DNA from: an uncultured Blautia sp.
Lineage (GTDB): Bacteria > Bacillota > Clostridia > Lachnospirales > Lachnospiraceae
Assembly (NCBI GenBank): GCA_900556555.1
Contig: USPF01000001.1
Location: 3,300-67,299, forward strand
Direction of reading: 5' to 3'
DNA: 64,000 bases
Position 1 is the first letter of the stretch, and each line of letters begins with the position of its first letter. Under the pieces are notes generated by a model that was not told where the DNA came from, ran no database searches, and worked only from the letters and a program-made list of their open reading frames with translations. The translations under genes and the position numbers were made by a program. Positions 43,640 through 53,800 of the stretch are shown piece after piece.

Positions 43640-45298
43640 TTAGTCTTTCAAACGTATCACTTGATTACATCCGTCTGGTATTGCAGGCCGATGTGAAATA
43701 CAAAGAATGGTTTTTGTTTTTAGTTTTTGAAGATTCTCTAAAACTTGTTTTTCTGTTTCCTCGTCTAATGCAGACGTACATTCATCTAACAGCAGAATGG
43801 GTGCGTCGCTGAATACCGCTCTGGCAATGGCAATTCTCTGAATCTGACCTTCTGATAAACCGCTTCCCCTTTCTTTCAAAACTGTTTTCAAACCATAGGG
43901 AAGCTGTTCTATTAATTCTTTCAGACATGCTATTTCTGCTGCCTTCATGATTTCTTCTTTTGTTGCATCTTTCCGTGCAAAGGCAATATTCTCTCCAATA
44001 GAACCGGAAAATATCATGTTCCCTTGCGGAACATATGCAAATAAGCTTCTCGTTCCTGCATTAATTGGAATCTTTTCATGCGGCATTTGAAAATATACTT
44101 TTCCCTTTTCGCTTTCTATCAGGCTCAAAAGCAATTTCATCATGGTACTTTTCCCCTTTCCTGAAGTACCAATAATTGCAGTCATAGCATTCTTAGGAAT
44201 ACGGACAGAAAAATCTTGCAATACAGGTTCTTCTTCATAGGTAACCCAGACCTGATCAAAAACAATTTCTTCCATCTGATTATAAACTTCCATGAAATCA
44301 CCATTGAGTTCTTTTCCTTCCTCATCCTCCAGATTTTCCAATTCCATCAAACGGCGGGCAGAACTAAGCATACTATAATACTGAGGAATCAGCCCGGAAA
44401 CATTCATAAACGGTGTCCTCATCTGATTAATAATCTGTAAAAATGCAGCAAGAGAACCAAATGTCATAGTGCCTGCCGCAATATGGAAAGCTCCCCATGC
44501 TAATGCTCCGTAATAACCTGCTGTAAATGCCACATAGGCTCCGGTATTTGCCATATTGCTAACTGTATTTCTCTTTACTCTTGCAGAATAATAATCTTGT
44601 TGATAATTCTTTAATTTTTCTTGTATCAGATTTTCATTAGAAAAAGATTTAATTACCACTATATTCTCAATACACTCTTGTATAAACGAGCGTACTTTTC
44701 CACTTTTTTCCTGTACATCTTTGTGCATATACTGAAATTTTCTGCTATAAAGACGTCCAAAACAGCAGACCACAATCCCAATACCAAGAATCAGAAGTGC
44801 AAAAAAAGAATCAATCCATAGTAACACTGCCATACCAAAAATCAGTCTTGTTACAATAGACACTACCTGCGGAATAATCCCTGTAATTCCAGCTACTACC
44901 ACATCCACATCGCTGGTAAATCGGTTTATTAATTCCCCGGAATGATACTGCCATACCTCCTGATATTTCTTGTGAAACAGTGCATGAAAAATCGTTTCTT
45001 TCATATCCATATCCAGTTTTCCTGATATCGATATACGTATATAACTGCCCAAGATATTTAAAATCCCTAACAAAACAACTACACTGGTAAGAAGGATACA
45101 ATAAAAAAGCAACTGATTTTTCCCACTTCCTGTAACCTCATCCAAAATGCGACTGGATATGAGTGCAAGAGCAATAAAACTCACTACCATACCTGCACTT
45201 GTCAATGAAAGAAGAATCAATCTTCCCAAATATTTGCATATATATTTACAAACCCATGCTAAAGGTTCCTTTTTATTTTCTTCACGATTCTTGCACAT
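43640..45298 (-). CDS. ABC exporter, fused permease and ATPase
   Basis: A 552-residue half-transporter with six membrane segments followed by an ATPase: Walker A GTSGKGKST, signature GSGLSEGQIQRIAIARAVF, Walker B ILLLDECTSALDEE and the H-loop CISHR. No N-terminal C39 peptidase domain is present, so any leader removal must be done by another protein. The start is uncertain: the frame is open to 45376; ATG 45298 has GGGTGAT upstream and overlaps the peptidase gene by 40 nt. Last gene of the peptide locus and the probable exporter of its product. Confidence 0.85.
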   Translation of the reverse strand: MCKNREENKKEPLAWVCKYICKYLGRLILLSLTSAGMVVSFIALALISSRILDEVTGSGKNQLLFYCILLTSVVVLLGILNILGSYIRISISGKLDMDMKETIFHALFHKKYQEVWQYHSGELINRFTSDVDVVVAGITGIIPQVVSIVTRLIFGMAVLLWIDSFFALLILGIGIVVCCFGRLYSRKFQYMHKDVQEKSGKVRSFIQECIENIVVIKSFSNENLIQEKLKNYQQDYYSARVKRNTVSNMANTGAYVAFTAGYYGALAWGAFHIAAGTMTFGSLAAFLQIINQMRTPFMNVSGLIPQYYSMLSSARRLMELENLEDEEGKELNGDFMEVYNQMEEIVFDQVWVTYEEEPVLQDFSVRIPKNAMTAIIGTSGKGKSTMMKLLLSLIESEKGKVYFQMPHEKIPINAGTRSLFAYVPQGNMIFSGSIGENIAFARKDATKEEIMKAAEIACLKELIEQLPYGLKTVLKERGSGLSEGQIQRIAIARAVFSDAPILLLDECTSALDEETEKQVLENLQKLKTKTILCISHRPAIPDGCNQVIRLKD

Positions 45299-45693
45299 TG
45301 TATCACCCATTTCCGTAAAAACAAAGAACTGCACCACACCCTTACATAGAATCTGTACCATTTGCTTTCCATACAATCAATATACTTATTTCCTCGATAG
45401 AAGCCAGTCAAAACACCAAGAATCTGTTCCCGTTTAATGCCATACTCTTTCTGGTATTGGGAATCTCCGCACAAAATATATTCCTTTTGCCTCACTTCCA
45501 ATATGCGATGCAGAACATAAGCACCGTTTTTTCTCCGAAATAATATAACCTCCAATGGAAAAATTTCATCTGGTTCTTCTAAAATCAAAACATCCTTTTG
45601 CGGCCGTATACAAGGAAGCATACTGTTTCCTTCTGCTGTTGTCACAATTCTTCCTTTTGTTCTTAATATATCTTCTATTTTATTTTTTTCCAT
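45259..45693 (-). CDS. S24/S26 signal-peptidase-like protein of the Ser/His (SipW) type
   Basis: A 144-residue protein with the box B serine in AEGNSMLPCIRP and, instead of the bacterial catalytic Lys, a His in AYVLHRILEV, followed by the acidic YILCGDSQ. This Ser-His-Asp arrangement is that of ER-type/SipW signal peptidases. No clear membrane helix is present; the C-terminus is amphipathic and basic (LFLRKWVIQCARIVKKIKRN). GGGAAAG before the ATG at 45693 decides the start; the gene overlaps the kinase-like gene by 14 nt. It is the candidate leader peptidase of the locus. Confidence 0.8.
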   Translation of the reverse strand: MEKNKIEDILRTKGRIVTTAEGNSMLPCIRPQKDVLILEEPDEIFPLEVILFRRKNGAYVLHRILEVRQKEYILCGDSQYQKEYGIKREQILGVLTGFYRGNKYIDCMESKWYRFYVRVWCSSLFLRKWVIQCARIVKKIKRNL

Positions 45694-46396
45694 TCTTTCC
45701 CACCATCGCCTCATAAGCTATCTTTGCTGCTTCTGAAGAAATATTACATTTCATTCTGTAAACAGGAATTTCACATAGCAGTTGATTCATTAATTTTAAA
45801 AGCTGTTCCGTCAAATCCATTCTCTGGGGAATCAATGTTTGCTGCATCAGAAAGGAAATAGCCTCTTTTGGCAGTAATTTCTGAATTTCATTTTTTTCTC
45901 CTCGTTCCAGAAGACAAATTCCCTGGAGCTTTACTTTCCTGTTTAGCTGTTCGTCTGTCTTACCGCTAAAAGGTGTTCCATAGGCATACCAGCCATCTTC
46001 TCTTCTCCGAAGTGCAGGTTTATCATCATTAATGATTTCTGCCTTTTCTTCTCCAAAAAATTTCTTCCACTGTTTTGTATGGGTAGACTTTCCTGTTCCA
46101 CTTGGGGCAGAAAATAAATAACATTTTTCTTCCATAGCAACTGCAGATGCATGAAGCATCATACCCTCATGAAGCAATAATTTTGTATAAAACTCCATAC
46201 CCGCATAAATATACTCGCACTCACCCAATGTCAGATGGGGCTGTTGCTGCTGTTTTAAGTGACAAACATCCTCTGTTAGAGTCAGAGAAATGTCCCTTTC
46301 TGCCTCTTCACTCCAAACATATCCCTTCATTTTATTTCTCAGATATGCATAAATTGGATGATATTCTGTCATACATTCTGCGATTTTATATAACAT
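45680..46396 (-). CDS. HPr kinase-like (HprK) protein
   Basis: A 238-residue protein with LLHEGMMLHASAVAMEEKCYLFSAPSGTGKSTHTKQW, an HprK-type P-loop preceded by the 'H-A-S/A' motif, and IINDDKPALRRREDGWYAYGTPFSGK, the acidic Walker-B-like and GTP-FSGK region. It lacks the N-terminal domain of true HPr kinase. Homologous stand-alone HprK-like kinases in lasso-peptide clusters phosphorylate the precursor. Here it lies between PqqD-like and peptidase genes, so precursor phosphorylation is inferred. Confidence 0.8.
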   Translation of the reverse strand: MLYKIAECMTEYHPIYAYLRNKMKGYVWSEEAERDISLTLTEDVCHLKQQQQPHLTLGECEYIYAGMEFYTKLLLHEGMMLHASAVAMEEKCYLFSAPSGTGKSTHTKQWKKFFGEEKAEIINDDKPALRRREDGWYAYGTPFSGKTDEQLNRKVKLQGICLLERGEKNEIQKLLPKEAISFLMQQTLIPQRMDLTEQLLKLMNQLLCEIPVYRMKCNISSEAAKIAYEAMVGKNGKK

Positions 46397-46399
46397 TCT

Positions 46400-46687
46400 T
46401 TACTCCTCAAAGCTCTCTTCCACGAACCCTTTTTGTTTTAATTGGGCTACAAAATTCTTCACATCACGTTCTGCTTTTTCTTTTTCCACCTCATATTGTG
46501 CTGCCAATGATTCTGTCATCTGTTCTATCGTTGTTTCTTCTGAACATAATTTCCACAAAAAAGCTCCTATCGGATTTAGTTGAATCATTCCACGAAAAAT
46601 TTCTCTTCCTTCATCCACCGGAACTACCACATTCTCTCCTGCTATTTGCCGAAGCAAAAATCCATCCTTTAATTTAATTTTACCCAT
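46400..46687 (-). CDS. PqqD-family peptide-recognition protein
   Basis: A 95-residue winged-helix protein of the PqqD/RRE type: GKIKLKDGFLLRQIAGENVVVPVDEG (three-strand wing), IQLNPIGAFLWKLC (the conserved LN..a..lW) and TIEQMTESLAAQYEVEKEKAERDVKNFVAQLKQKGFVEE. Such proteins bind leader peptides of RiPP precursors and present them to tailoring enzymes. The gene lies 3 nt before the HprK-like gene and 18 nt after the NodB-like one. Confidence 0.88.
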   Translation of the reverse strand: MGKIKLKDGFLLRQIAGENVVVPVDEGREIFRGMIQLNPIGAFLWKLCSEETTIEQMTESLAAQYEVEKEKAERDVKNFVAQLKQKGFVEESFEE

Positions 46688-46705
46688 AGCGTACCTCCTT
46701 GTATT

Positions 46706-47671
46706 TTATTCATATGTATCATAAATTGCTTTTCTCTTTTCTTCATTTTCTTGTTCGTAGGTTTGATATTCTTCTTTTGCCTTCTTCTTTTCTTCTTCAA
46801 CCTCTGAAAGATAGTCTATATACTCCTGTATACTCCCTACCTTTAAGTCTCCTTCTCTATAAGCTTCTTGAATCAAATCTAATATCTTCGTAAATTCTTC
46901 TATCTGTTCTTCCTGTGAAATCTCCATCTGATTCTTCTCACCAAAATCAGATAATACCATTGGAACCTTCTGCACTTTTGCCTGTTCCAAAAACAGTTTT
47001 ATTTTCTCATATCCATTTCTAAGAGAAATATTCTGACATTCTTTCAACCCACCGTATTCCTGATTCACACTGTAATTGAGTCTGTTTTCATTTTGTGCAA
47101 ACATAACAGCTACTGAATATGAATACTTCTCCATCAGAGGGTAAAGTATCTGCTTTCCATAAGAAGCATCACCTCCATTAAAGAAAAATCCTTGTGGTGC
47201 ACGTCCCACATAGGTTTTACATTTTTCTGACAGTTTTTGAAAATCTTCTATAAACCGTTCTCCCTGTTCTTTTTCTTTTCCTATTTCTCCGCCAAGAGCA
47301 ATATCCCACCCTGAGTTTGTCCATTCTTCTATTTCTTCTTTGGAAATATGTCCATTATTTTTTACTACAAGTGTTCCATAAAAACATCTTTTATCCAATT
47401 CTGGTTTTATATATTCCATAAGCTGTTGATTTTCTTCTGAAAAAGCCAGAATCACAAACGCTTTTGGTTTTATATTCTGCCATTCATTTCTTTTTTGAGA
47501 AAGCTGGTCTCTGATTTCTCTAATATCTTTATCCTTCTGTTCATACTTTTTTTGCAATACCAACAATTCTTTCTGATCTTTGCAGTCACTAAAATATCCA
47601 GCAAGCAACAAAGAAAAACATGATAATATCAAAATAAAAAGCAGAACATATTTCCCTATATTTCTCTTCAT
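46706..47671 (-). CDS. Membrane-anchored NodB-like (polysaccharide-deacetylase-fold) protein, probably degenerate
   Basis: A 321-residue protein with one N-terminal anchor helix (YVLLFILILSCFSLLLAGYF), a coiled coil (residues 30-65), and a domain whose strands (KAFVILAFSEENQQLMEYIKPELDK, then EEWTNSGWDIALGGEI) follow the NodB fold. The catalytic Asp-Asp and His-x-x-x-His motifs are not visible, so it may bind rather than deacetylate. The C-terminus is a second, highly charged coiled coil (VEEEKKKAKEEYQTYEQENE). TAGGAGG precedes the ATG. Position is between the small peptide gene and PqqD. Confidence 0.55.
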   Translation of the reverse strand: MKRNIGKYVLLFILILSCFSLLLAGYFSDCKDQKELLVLQKKYEQKDKDIREIRDQLSQKRNEWQNIKPKAFVILAFSEENQQLMEYIKPELDKRCFYGTLVVKNNGHISKEEIEEWTNSGWDIALGGEIGKEKEQGERFIEDFQKLSEKCKTYVGRAPQGFFFNGGDASYGKQILYPLMEKYSYSVAVMFAQNENRLNYSVNQEYGGLKECQNISLRNGYEKIKLFLEQAKVQKVPMVLSDFGEKNQMEISQEEQIEEFTKILDLIQEAYREGDLKVGSIQEYIDYLSEVEEEKKKAKEEYQTYEQENEEKRKAIYDTYE

Positions 47672-47684
47672 ATTCCTCCTAATT

Positions 47685-47737
47685 AAAAAAGGCAGCTGGT
47701 AAATACTGGCAATATGCCATATGTACCAGTTGCCTTT
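47685..47737 (-). terminator. Terminator-like hairpin after the small peptide gene
   Basis: Minus strand: AAAGGCAACTGGTA pairs with TACCAGCTGCCTTT around an inner GGCATATTGCC pairing; TTTTTTAATT follows. In the 90-nt gap between the 41-residue peptide and the NodB-like gene it could make peptide mRNA more abundant than maturation-gene mRNA. Confidence 0.8.
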
Positions 47738-47761
47738 ATTGTTTTTGCCTGTTATTTGAGA

Positions 47762-47887
47762 TTATTCTCCCCAACCAGAATTCCCAACATCAAAATTGTT
47801 GTCTCCCCCATTATTACTCATGGTAATCACTTCTTCGCTGTCAAATTCTATTATCTCTATGGTTGGTGTCTCATATGGTTCTCTCAT
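47762..47887 (-). CDS. Small acidic peptide of 41 residues, candidate RiPP-like precursor
   Basis: ATG at 47887 overlaps the TGA stop of the giant protease gene (ATGA, 47884-47887), and AGAGGAG lies about 9 nt upstream. The peptide starts MREPYETPTIEIIEFDSEEV, continues ITMSNNGGDNNFDVGNSGWG and ends in E. The first part looks like an amphipathic leader strand for a PqqD-type protein; the last 19 residues are a Gly/Asn/Ser-rich core with no Cys. It is followed by a terminator hairpin and genes for PqqD-like, HprK-like, signal-peptidase-like and ABC-exporter proteins. I recall similar 40-residue 'Y..P..E.i.f...dvIt.S' peptides in Clostridia. Expression and modification are inferred. Confidence 0.75.
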   Translation of the reverse strand: MREPYETPTIEIIEFDSEEVITMSNNGGDNNFDVGNSGWGE

Positions 47888-50800
47888 GTGATATTCTCCT
47901 CTTCCTGTGTATTTTCATGAGTATTTTCTGCCGGAGGGGCAGTAGATTCCTCGCCTTGGTTTGTTTCCGGCTGGTTTTCCTCTGTACCTTCTGGCAGATT
48001 GTCTTCCTGCTCCGGCAATACCGGCTGTTCCTCCGGAAGAATGGTTTCTGGTTCTTCCTGAGGATTTTCTTCCTCAGGTGCTGCTTCCTCTTCTGCTATC
48101 TCTTTAGAAGCATCCTGATCTTCTAGTTCTTCCCCTTCCTCTGGGAGTGGTTCATCTACCAGAGTAGCTTCTAAACCATCATATGTCAAGAGCCAAGTTA
48201 AGGTTGGGTATCCTTTTGTCTCAACCGAACTGAAATCCCAGGCTTGGGTATCAGCACCGTCAGTATCGTCATTAAAGCTAAGCGTATCTCTGTAAAATGA
48301 GACATCATGAATATTATCTATTTTTAACAAAGTACCATTTTGGATTGTGTTATCAGAAACATTGCTGTTTCCTGTAACCTTTGTATATTCATAGCACTTG
48401 TTCACATTATCTGTGGTAACTGCCGTAAGATTCCTACCTAAAAACTTATAGTTATCTCCCGCATTGCCAATAGAAATGCAACGATCAAGATACCATCTCG
48501 TACCATATGTCCCCCTTGTACTTACTGCACCTAAAAATCCACTCTTTTCTGGCCATGTGGCAGGCTTATTAGATCTGGCTTCCACATTGGTGATTACATT
48601 CCGTACAACTGCAGCATTAATTTTACCAACAGCACCACCCTGCTCATTATTATCCATGATAATATTTCCTGACACATAAGAGTCTTCTAGTTTTGAGTTA
48701 TAACCTGATAATGATGCAATAGCACCTCCTACCAAATTAAACCCAACTAATTCTGTTGGATCTATTTTACTATTAATGTCAATCCCTTCCAACCAGACTT
48801 TTCCAATATATGTTTCTTTTACCAAGCCGCCCAAAGCTGCCGTATTCATTCCACCGTTTAATTGAACACAATTCATATAAATAGAATTCAGATCTCCATA
48901 GCTAATCTCTCTTGCCAAAGCATTTGCTTCTCCTCTACGGGTAAACCCATATTCTGTTTTCATTCCTGCATCCACAAAAACATTCTGGATACGAAGATTC
49001 TTAACTGTTGCCTCCTGTCTGGTTGTTCCGCTGATGGAATCAAACAACGACACTCGCAAGCCATGAATAACCTGATTGTTTCCATCCAGCTCACCTTCAA
49101 AACATTTCATAATATAAGAAGTCTGTCCTTCCGGAAGTCTTACCTGCTCTAAGGAAATATTATTCATAAGAATATATTTTCCACTTGGATTGTCTGCAAT
49201 TTTCATAAAGTCTGCCGGTGTACGGATTTCTGTGTATCCTGCAGTATTGGTTGTCAGCACTGGGTGTTCTGTAACCTTAGAGCCTTGTGGCAATGCCGGA
49301 AGCGGTTCTTCTCCCGCAATCCAAGTCAGAGTTGGATATCCGTTTTTCTCTACAGAAGCGAAATTCCATTTAGCACTGTCAAATTTTAAGGTATTGCGGT
49401 AGAAATCAGGATTTTTGTATTCTGTGGCTTCATCTAAATTTCCTGAAGATGTATTACTCATGCCACCACCCATCACTTCATAGCAATTGCTTAATCCAGT
49501 AGTCAGTGCAGGCCCTTTAGTAGATGTAAAGTTATATGCCTTACCTATACTTCCCTTAGTACTATCTTCTCCTGCCTCTCCAATTGCAATACTATTGTTT
49601 AACCATCCATCATTTCCATAATAAACATGACCAATAAAACCAGAACCATTTGTCTGTTTTGCTGTAGATTTTGTTCGCATATTAGAAACTATTTGTTTTA
49701 CAGTATATCCTCCTGAATAATAATCATTGACACCAAATAAACCGCCCTGATTTTTATTATTTACTGTAATCTCTCCACCTACATAACTGTCACTGATATG
49801 ACATCCACCATTTATCTGAGCAATCAGGCCTCCAACTGTTATATCAGGATCCTGTCCAAATAATGGTCCATAAGGATTGACATTCAAGCCCTCTGCCCAC
49901 ACTTCACTAACGGTTGAATTCTGGGCAGTTCCTGCAAGAACACCTGTATTTTCTCCTCCGGCTACAAGAATATTTTTCAGCGCCAGTCTGGAAATTTTTG
50001 CACCGTTCAATGTCTTAGCGATTGCATTTGCACCCTGATTGCTATTCCATACTTCTACCTTTGCATCAGATACTTTTAAATTGTTCACGGTACCTGATAA
50101 GGTATCAAACAGCGGTGCACCATATAGTTCTCGAATGGTCAATCCATTTCCATCCAGCTCTCCTCTAAAGTTTCCAAGGAAGGAACCATTCTGTGCTTTC
50201 TTTCCATAAAGAGAAATGGAATTCATCAAAATATATTTTCCGGAGCCGTCACGGATTGCCAGAAGTTCCTCTACTGTTCGGATTGCCTGATAGCCTGCCG
50301 GTACATTCTGCTGCAGCGGTGCTTCTTCCTCTGGCTTCTTCTCTGTGTCCGGTGGCCGTACGCCTTCTGTGGGCATTGTTTTTAATCCAGGATGTCCATT
50401 CTGAGAAACCTTGGACCAATCCCATACATCAGAACTTAATTGCATACTATTGGCATAAAAATCTGCAGTAAGAAGTTTATCATTTATTACGCCTTGTGGG
50501 TCGCTTCCCACACTGTCGTAGCCTGGTGTATCCGTATTGATAAAGCATTTGGTAAATGCTTTCAGTTCATTCAGATCGCTGTTGTTTTTCATATACATCA
50601 GCTTATATCTGGAGGTACTTGGATCTTCCGGATATACGCCACCGGCTACCGTACTGTAAGTAACTTTACTTTCTCCAGTTGCCAGACCGATAAATGCCGC
50701 TGTATTTGCAGGAGAAACCGTATATGGAATATTCAGTTCTGCATCTACAAAGGCCTTCTGAATTGAAACAGTATCTGCATTTCCAATCAATCCTCCCACA

Positions 50801-53800
50801 TAGCTGCTGGAGGTTTTTACCTGAGTTTTTGCAACCAGGATATCCATCATCTGTGACTGGGAAGCATTTGCCGCCAGCACACCTGCATATTCACTATTTG
50901 CTGTCATATCTACATTCTGGATACTGATCTGATTAAATGTAGACCTCATATCTTTACCGATGATACCGGTATAACCTGCACCTCTTAAAGTAATTCCATT
51001 GAAATGTAGATTTTTCACTGTAGCATTTTTCGTTTCCACAGCCAGTACATTGGCGCCGCTACTTTCATTATTTACCAGAATATTTCTAAATTGCAAATTT
51101 TCCACTGTTCCTGAAAGTATCTGGAAGAATGCACTGTTGATGCCGCTTACTGCATGATTTCCTCCGTTTAGAGTTCCTGTAAAGGTTTCCGTTACAAAGC
51201 TGTTATCTGCTCCTTCAAAGCTCAAATCTGCTGTGAGTACAAATTTTCCTTCTGGAACCCTATTCATTTTCTGAACATCACCAAGTGTATGAATTTCCAC
51301 TTTCATAGGTTCTGTCTGTACTGTAAAGTCTTTTAGAGAAGGATAACCATTCGTATCTGCCTGTTCTGCATTCCATACTTCTGAATCTAATCCCAATGTG
51401 GTCATATAGAAATCTTTTGTCCATACTTCTTTTCCAACATTCTTTACAGAACCTGTTCCTGATGCGGAAGCAATACCATTGGACGCTGCAAATTCATACC
51501 CATTTGTGATCTGTGTAATATCTCCACTGAGTTTATGCATATTGGCAGCCACATCACCTACGGAACAGATATTTTTATAAGTGTTTTCACCTGTGCTGCT
51601 TACAAGAAATCCTGCACCCTCTGTACCATTTACCCTTACATTAGTGTAAATGTTTTCTACTGTTGTACCGTTAGAATTTAATACAAATCCTGAAGCGGTT
51701 GATGCCGTCTGAACACTTCCATGAACAAAAATGTCCTTCAATGTCGTATTGTTCACAGTTCCGGCAAAGCCTGCTGCTTTTCCTGTTGTGTTACTGATTT
51801 TACTGTTATAAATCAACACTTTTTCAACTGTAGCGCCTGTCATTTCATCTGCGAACATACCTGCTTCGTCCTTACTGATCTCCAACTGATTATTGGAAAT
51901 AGCCAGATTCGATACCCTACCATTCATCTGTCCGAATAATGGTACTTTCAGACCTGTAATCGTATGATGTTGTCCATCCAGAACACCGGAGAACTGCGGA
52001 ATCAAAACTTCTGTCTGTTCCACATCAGACAGATTAATATCTGCTGTCAAATGATATTCCTGTGTTGGAAACTCTTTCATTTTCATGAATTCTTCCGGAG
52101 TGCTGACAGAAATAATCTCTTTCTTTTCCATACCCAGAAGTTCCGGATACCCCTTCATACCTACAAGTTCCAAATTCCAGATTTCCTCGTTCAAATTCAT
52201 GGACGTACGGTAGAACTCAGATTTTTTTGTCTGCTCTACTGTCACTGTAGAAAGACGATTTCCTGTAGTCTCTGTAATGTTTGGTTTTCCACCTGCATTA
52301 TCTCTGACAAATGCATCACTTACCATAGTCTCCAGCACATTGGGAGTACCCAGAAAATTATAAAGCTCTGTTTGAGTCTTGTTCTCGATTGTTCCCGCTG
52401 CAAATACATACTGTACCTTACTCTTTCCTGCCAGGTTACCAATAAAACCGGCGCTGTTGGTTCTACCCTGATTATCTGTATAAGTTTCCACATGAACGTC
52501 AGAATCACTGTATACATGATGGATATTCAGATTTTTTCCTTCGCCAATAAATCCACCACAATCTGTACCACTTAGCACAACCTTACTTTCAATCACAGCA
52601 ACGTTACTGATATCCGAACCGGAAGCGCGTCCCACAAATGCGGCATTATAATTCTTTGCTCCCGTAATCTGTGCCTTACGAATCTGAATCTTAGAGAACG
52701 TAGAACCTGTATAATCATAACCAGAAATTGCTGCATTATAGCTTTCACCAGTAATCTGAATATTTTCCAAACTAAGATTTGCAAACGTAGTATGGTTAGA
52801 CTCCTTTGTAATTGCTGCATTCTTACTTCCCTGATTACTGATTTCTACATCTTTAATTTTCAGATTTGTAATTACTGCATCATCCACTTTTTCAAATAAA
52901 GGTCTCTTTAATCCCGTAATCGCAAAGTTGCCTCCATCTAACTGTCCTTCAAAGGTACCTTTGATGACAGCAGTATCTGTGGCAGAAGTCGCATCAATGT
53001 CATTTTTCAATACATATTTTGTATATTTGTTTTCACCCAGTGTTTTTAACTCTTCTAAAGAAGTAATGTCTTTAACAGTTTCCTCTTTCTTTTCGTTGAC
53101 AAGAATTGTAAATTGTCTCTGTGCGCCAAGCCAGTCTTTGGTCTCACCTGATTTATTTATAATTGACAAATCTGAAACATAAGAGTTAGCAATTTTAGCA
53201 AACAAAGGTCCTTCTGCATCGATAATCTTATGTCCATTTCCTTCCAGCTTTCCAATAAATGTTTTATTAATATAAACATTATTCTTCAACGGAATATCTT
53301 TCATGGAAATATCTTGTTCTAACACATAGAATCCGTTAGGATTTGCAGTTATCTTTTCCATGAATTCTTCTGCTGTTGAAATTGTCACAGCATTTCTTGC
53401 ATCTGCTGTTCCATAAACAGGACTTCTAAATTCATTGGTAATTCTCTGCAGATAACGGAACACATTTTCTCTGGATTCCTTAATATTGTTCAGGGTATTG
53501 CCCAAGTTTGAAGCGCCGCTGCCAATAGAATTTCCATAGTTAATCATATTCTGCTTTAAATATTCAATCAACGCTTCTTCATCAAAATAAGGATTTCCCT
53601 GTAGCTTCTGCTCTGCAATCTTTTTCTGAATCTCTGTATTTTTATTTTTCCTATAAGTTTCAAATGAGAAATTCTGGTCTTGTGTTTTCTTTTTAAAATA
53701 CTCTAAATCTCCGGTTCTTGTCTTGCCGCTTAAATACTCTACAAGACCATCGCTGTAACCATACATACCGGCAAGTTCATAACCATTTCGACGGAATGTC

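Noticed and set aside
43640-47887. Lasso-peptide gene cluster
   Set aside because: PqqD-like and HprK-like genes fit, but no asparagine-synthetase-like cyclase or transglutaminase-like leader protease is present in the locus, and the peptide core lacks the usual Gly1...Asp/Glu ring layout with a defined leader Thr at -2.
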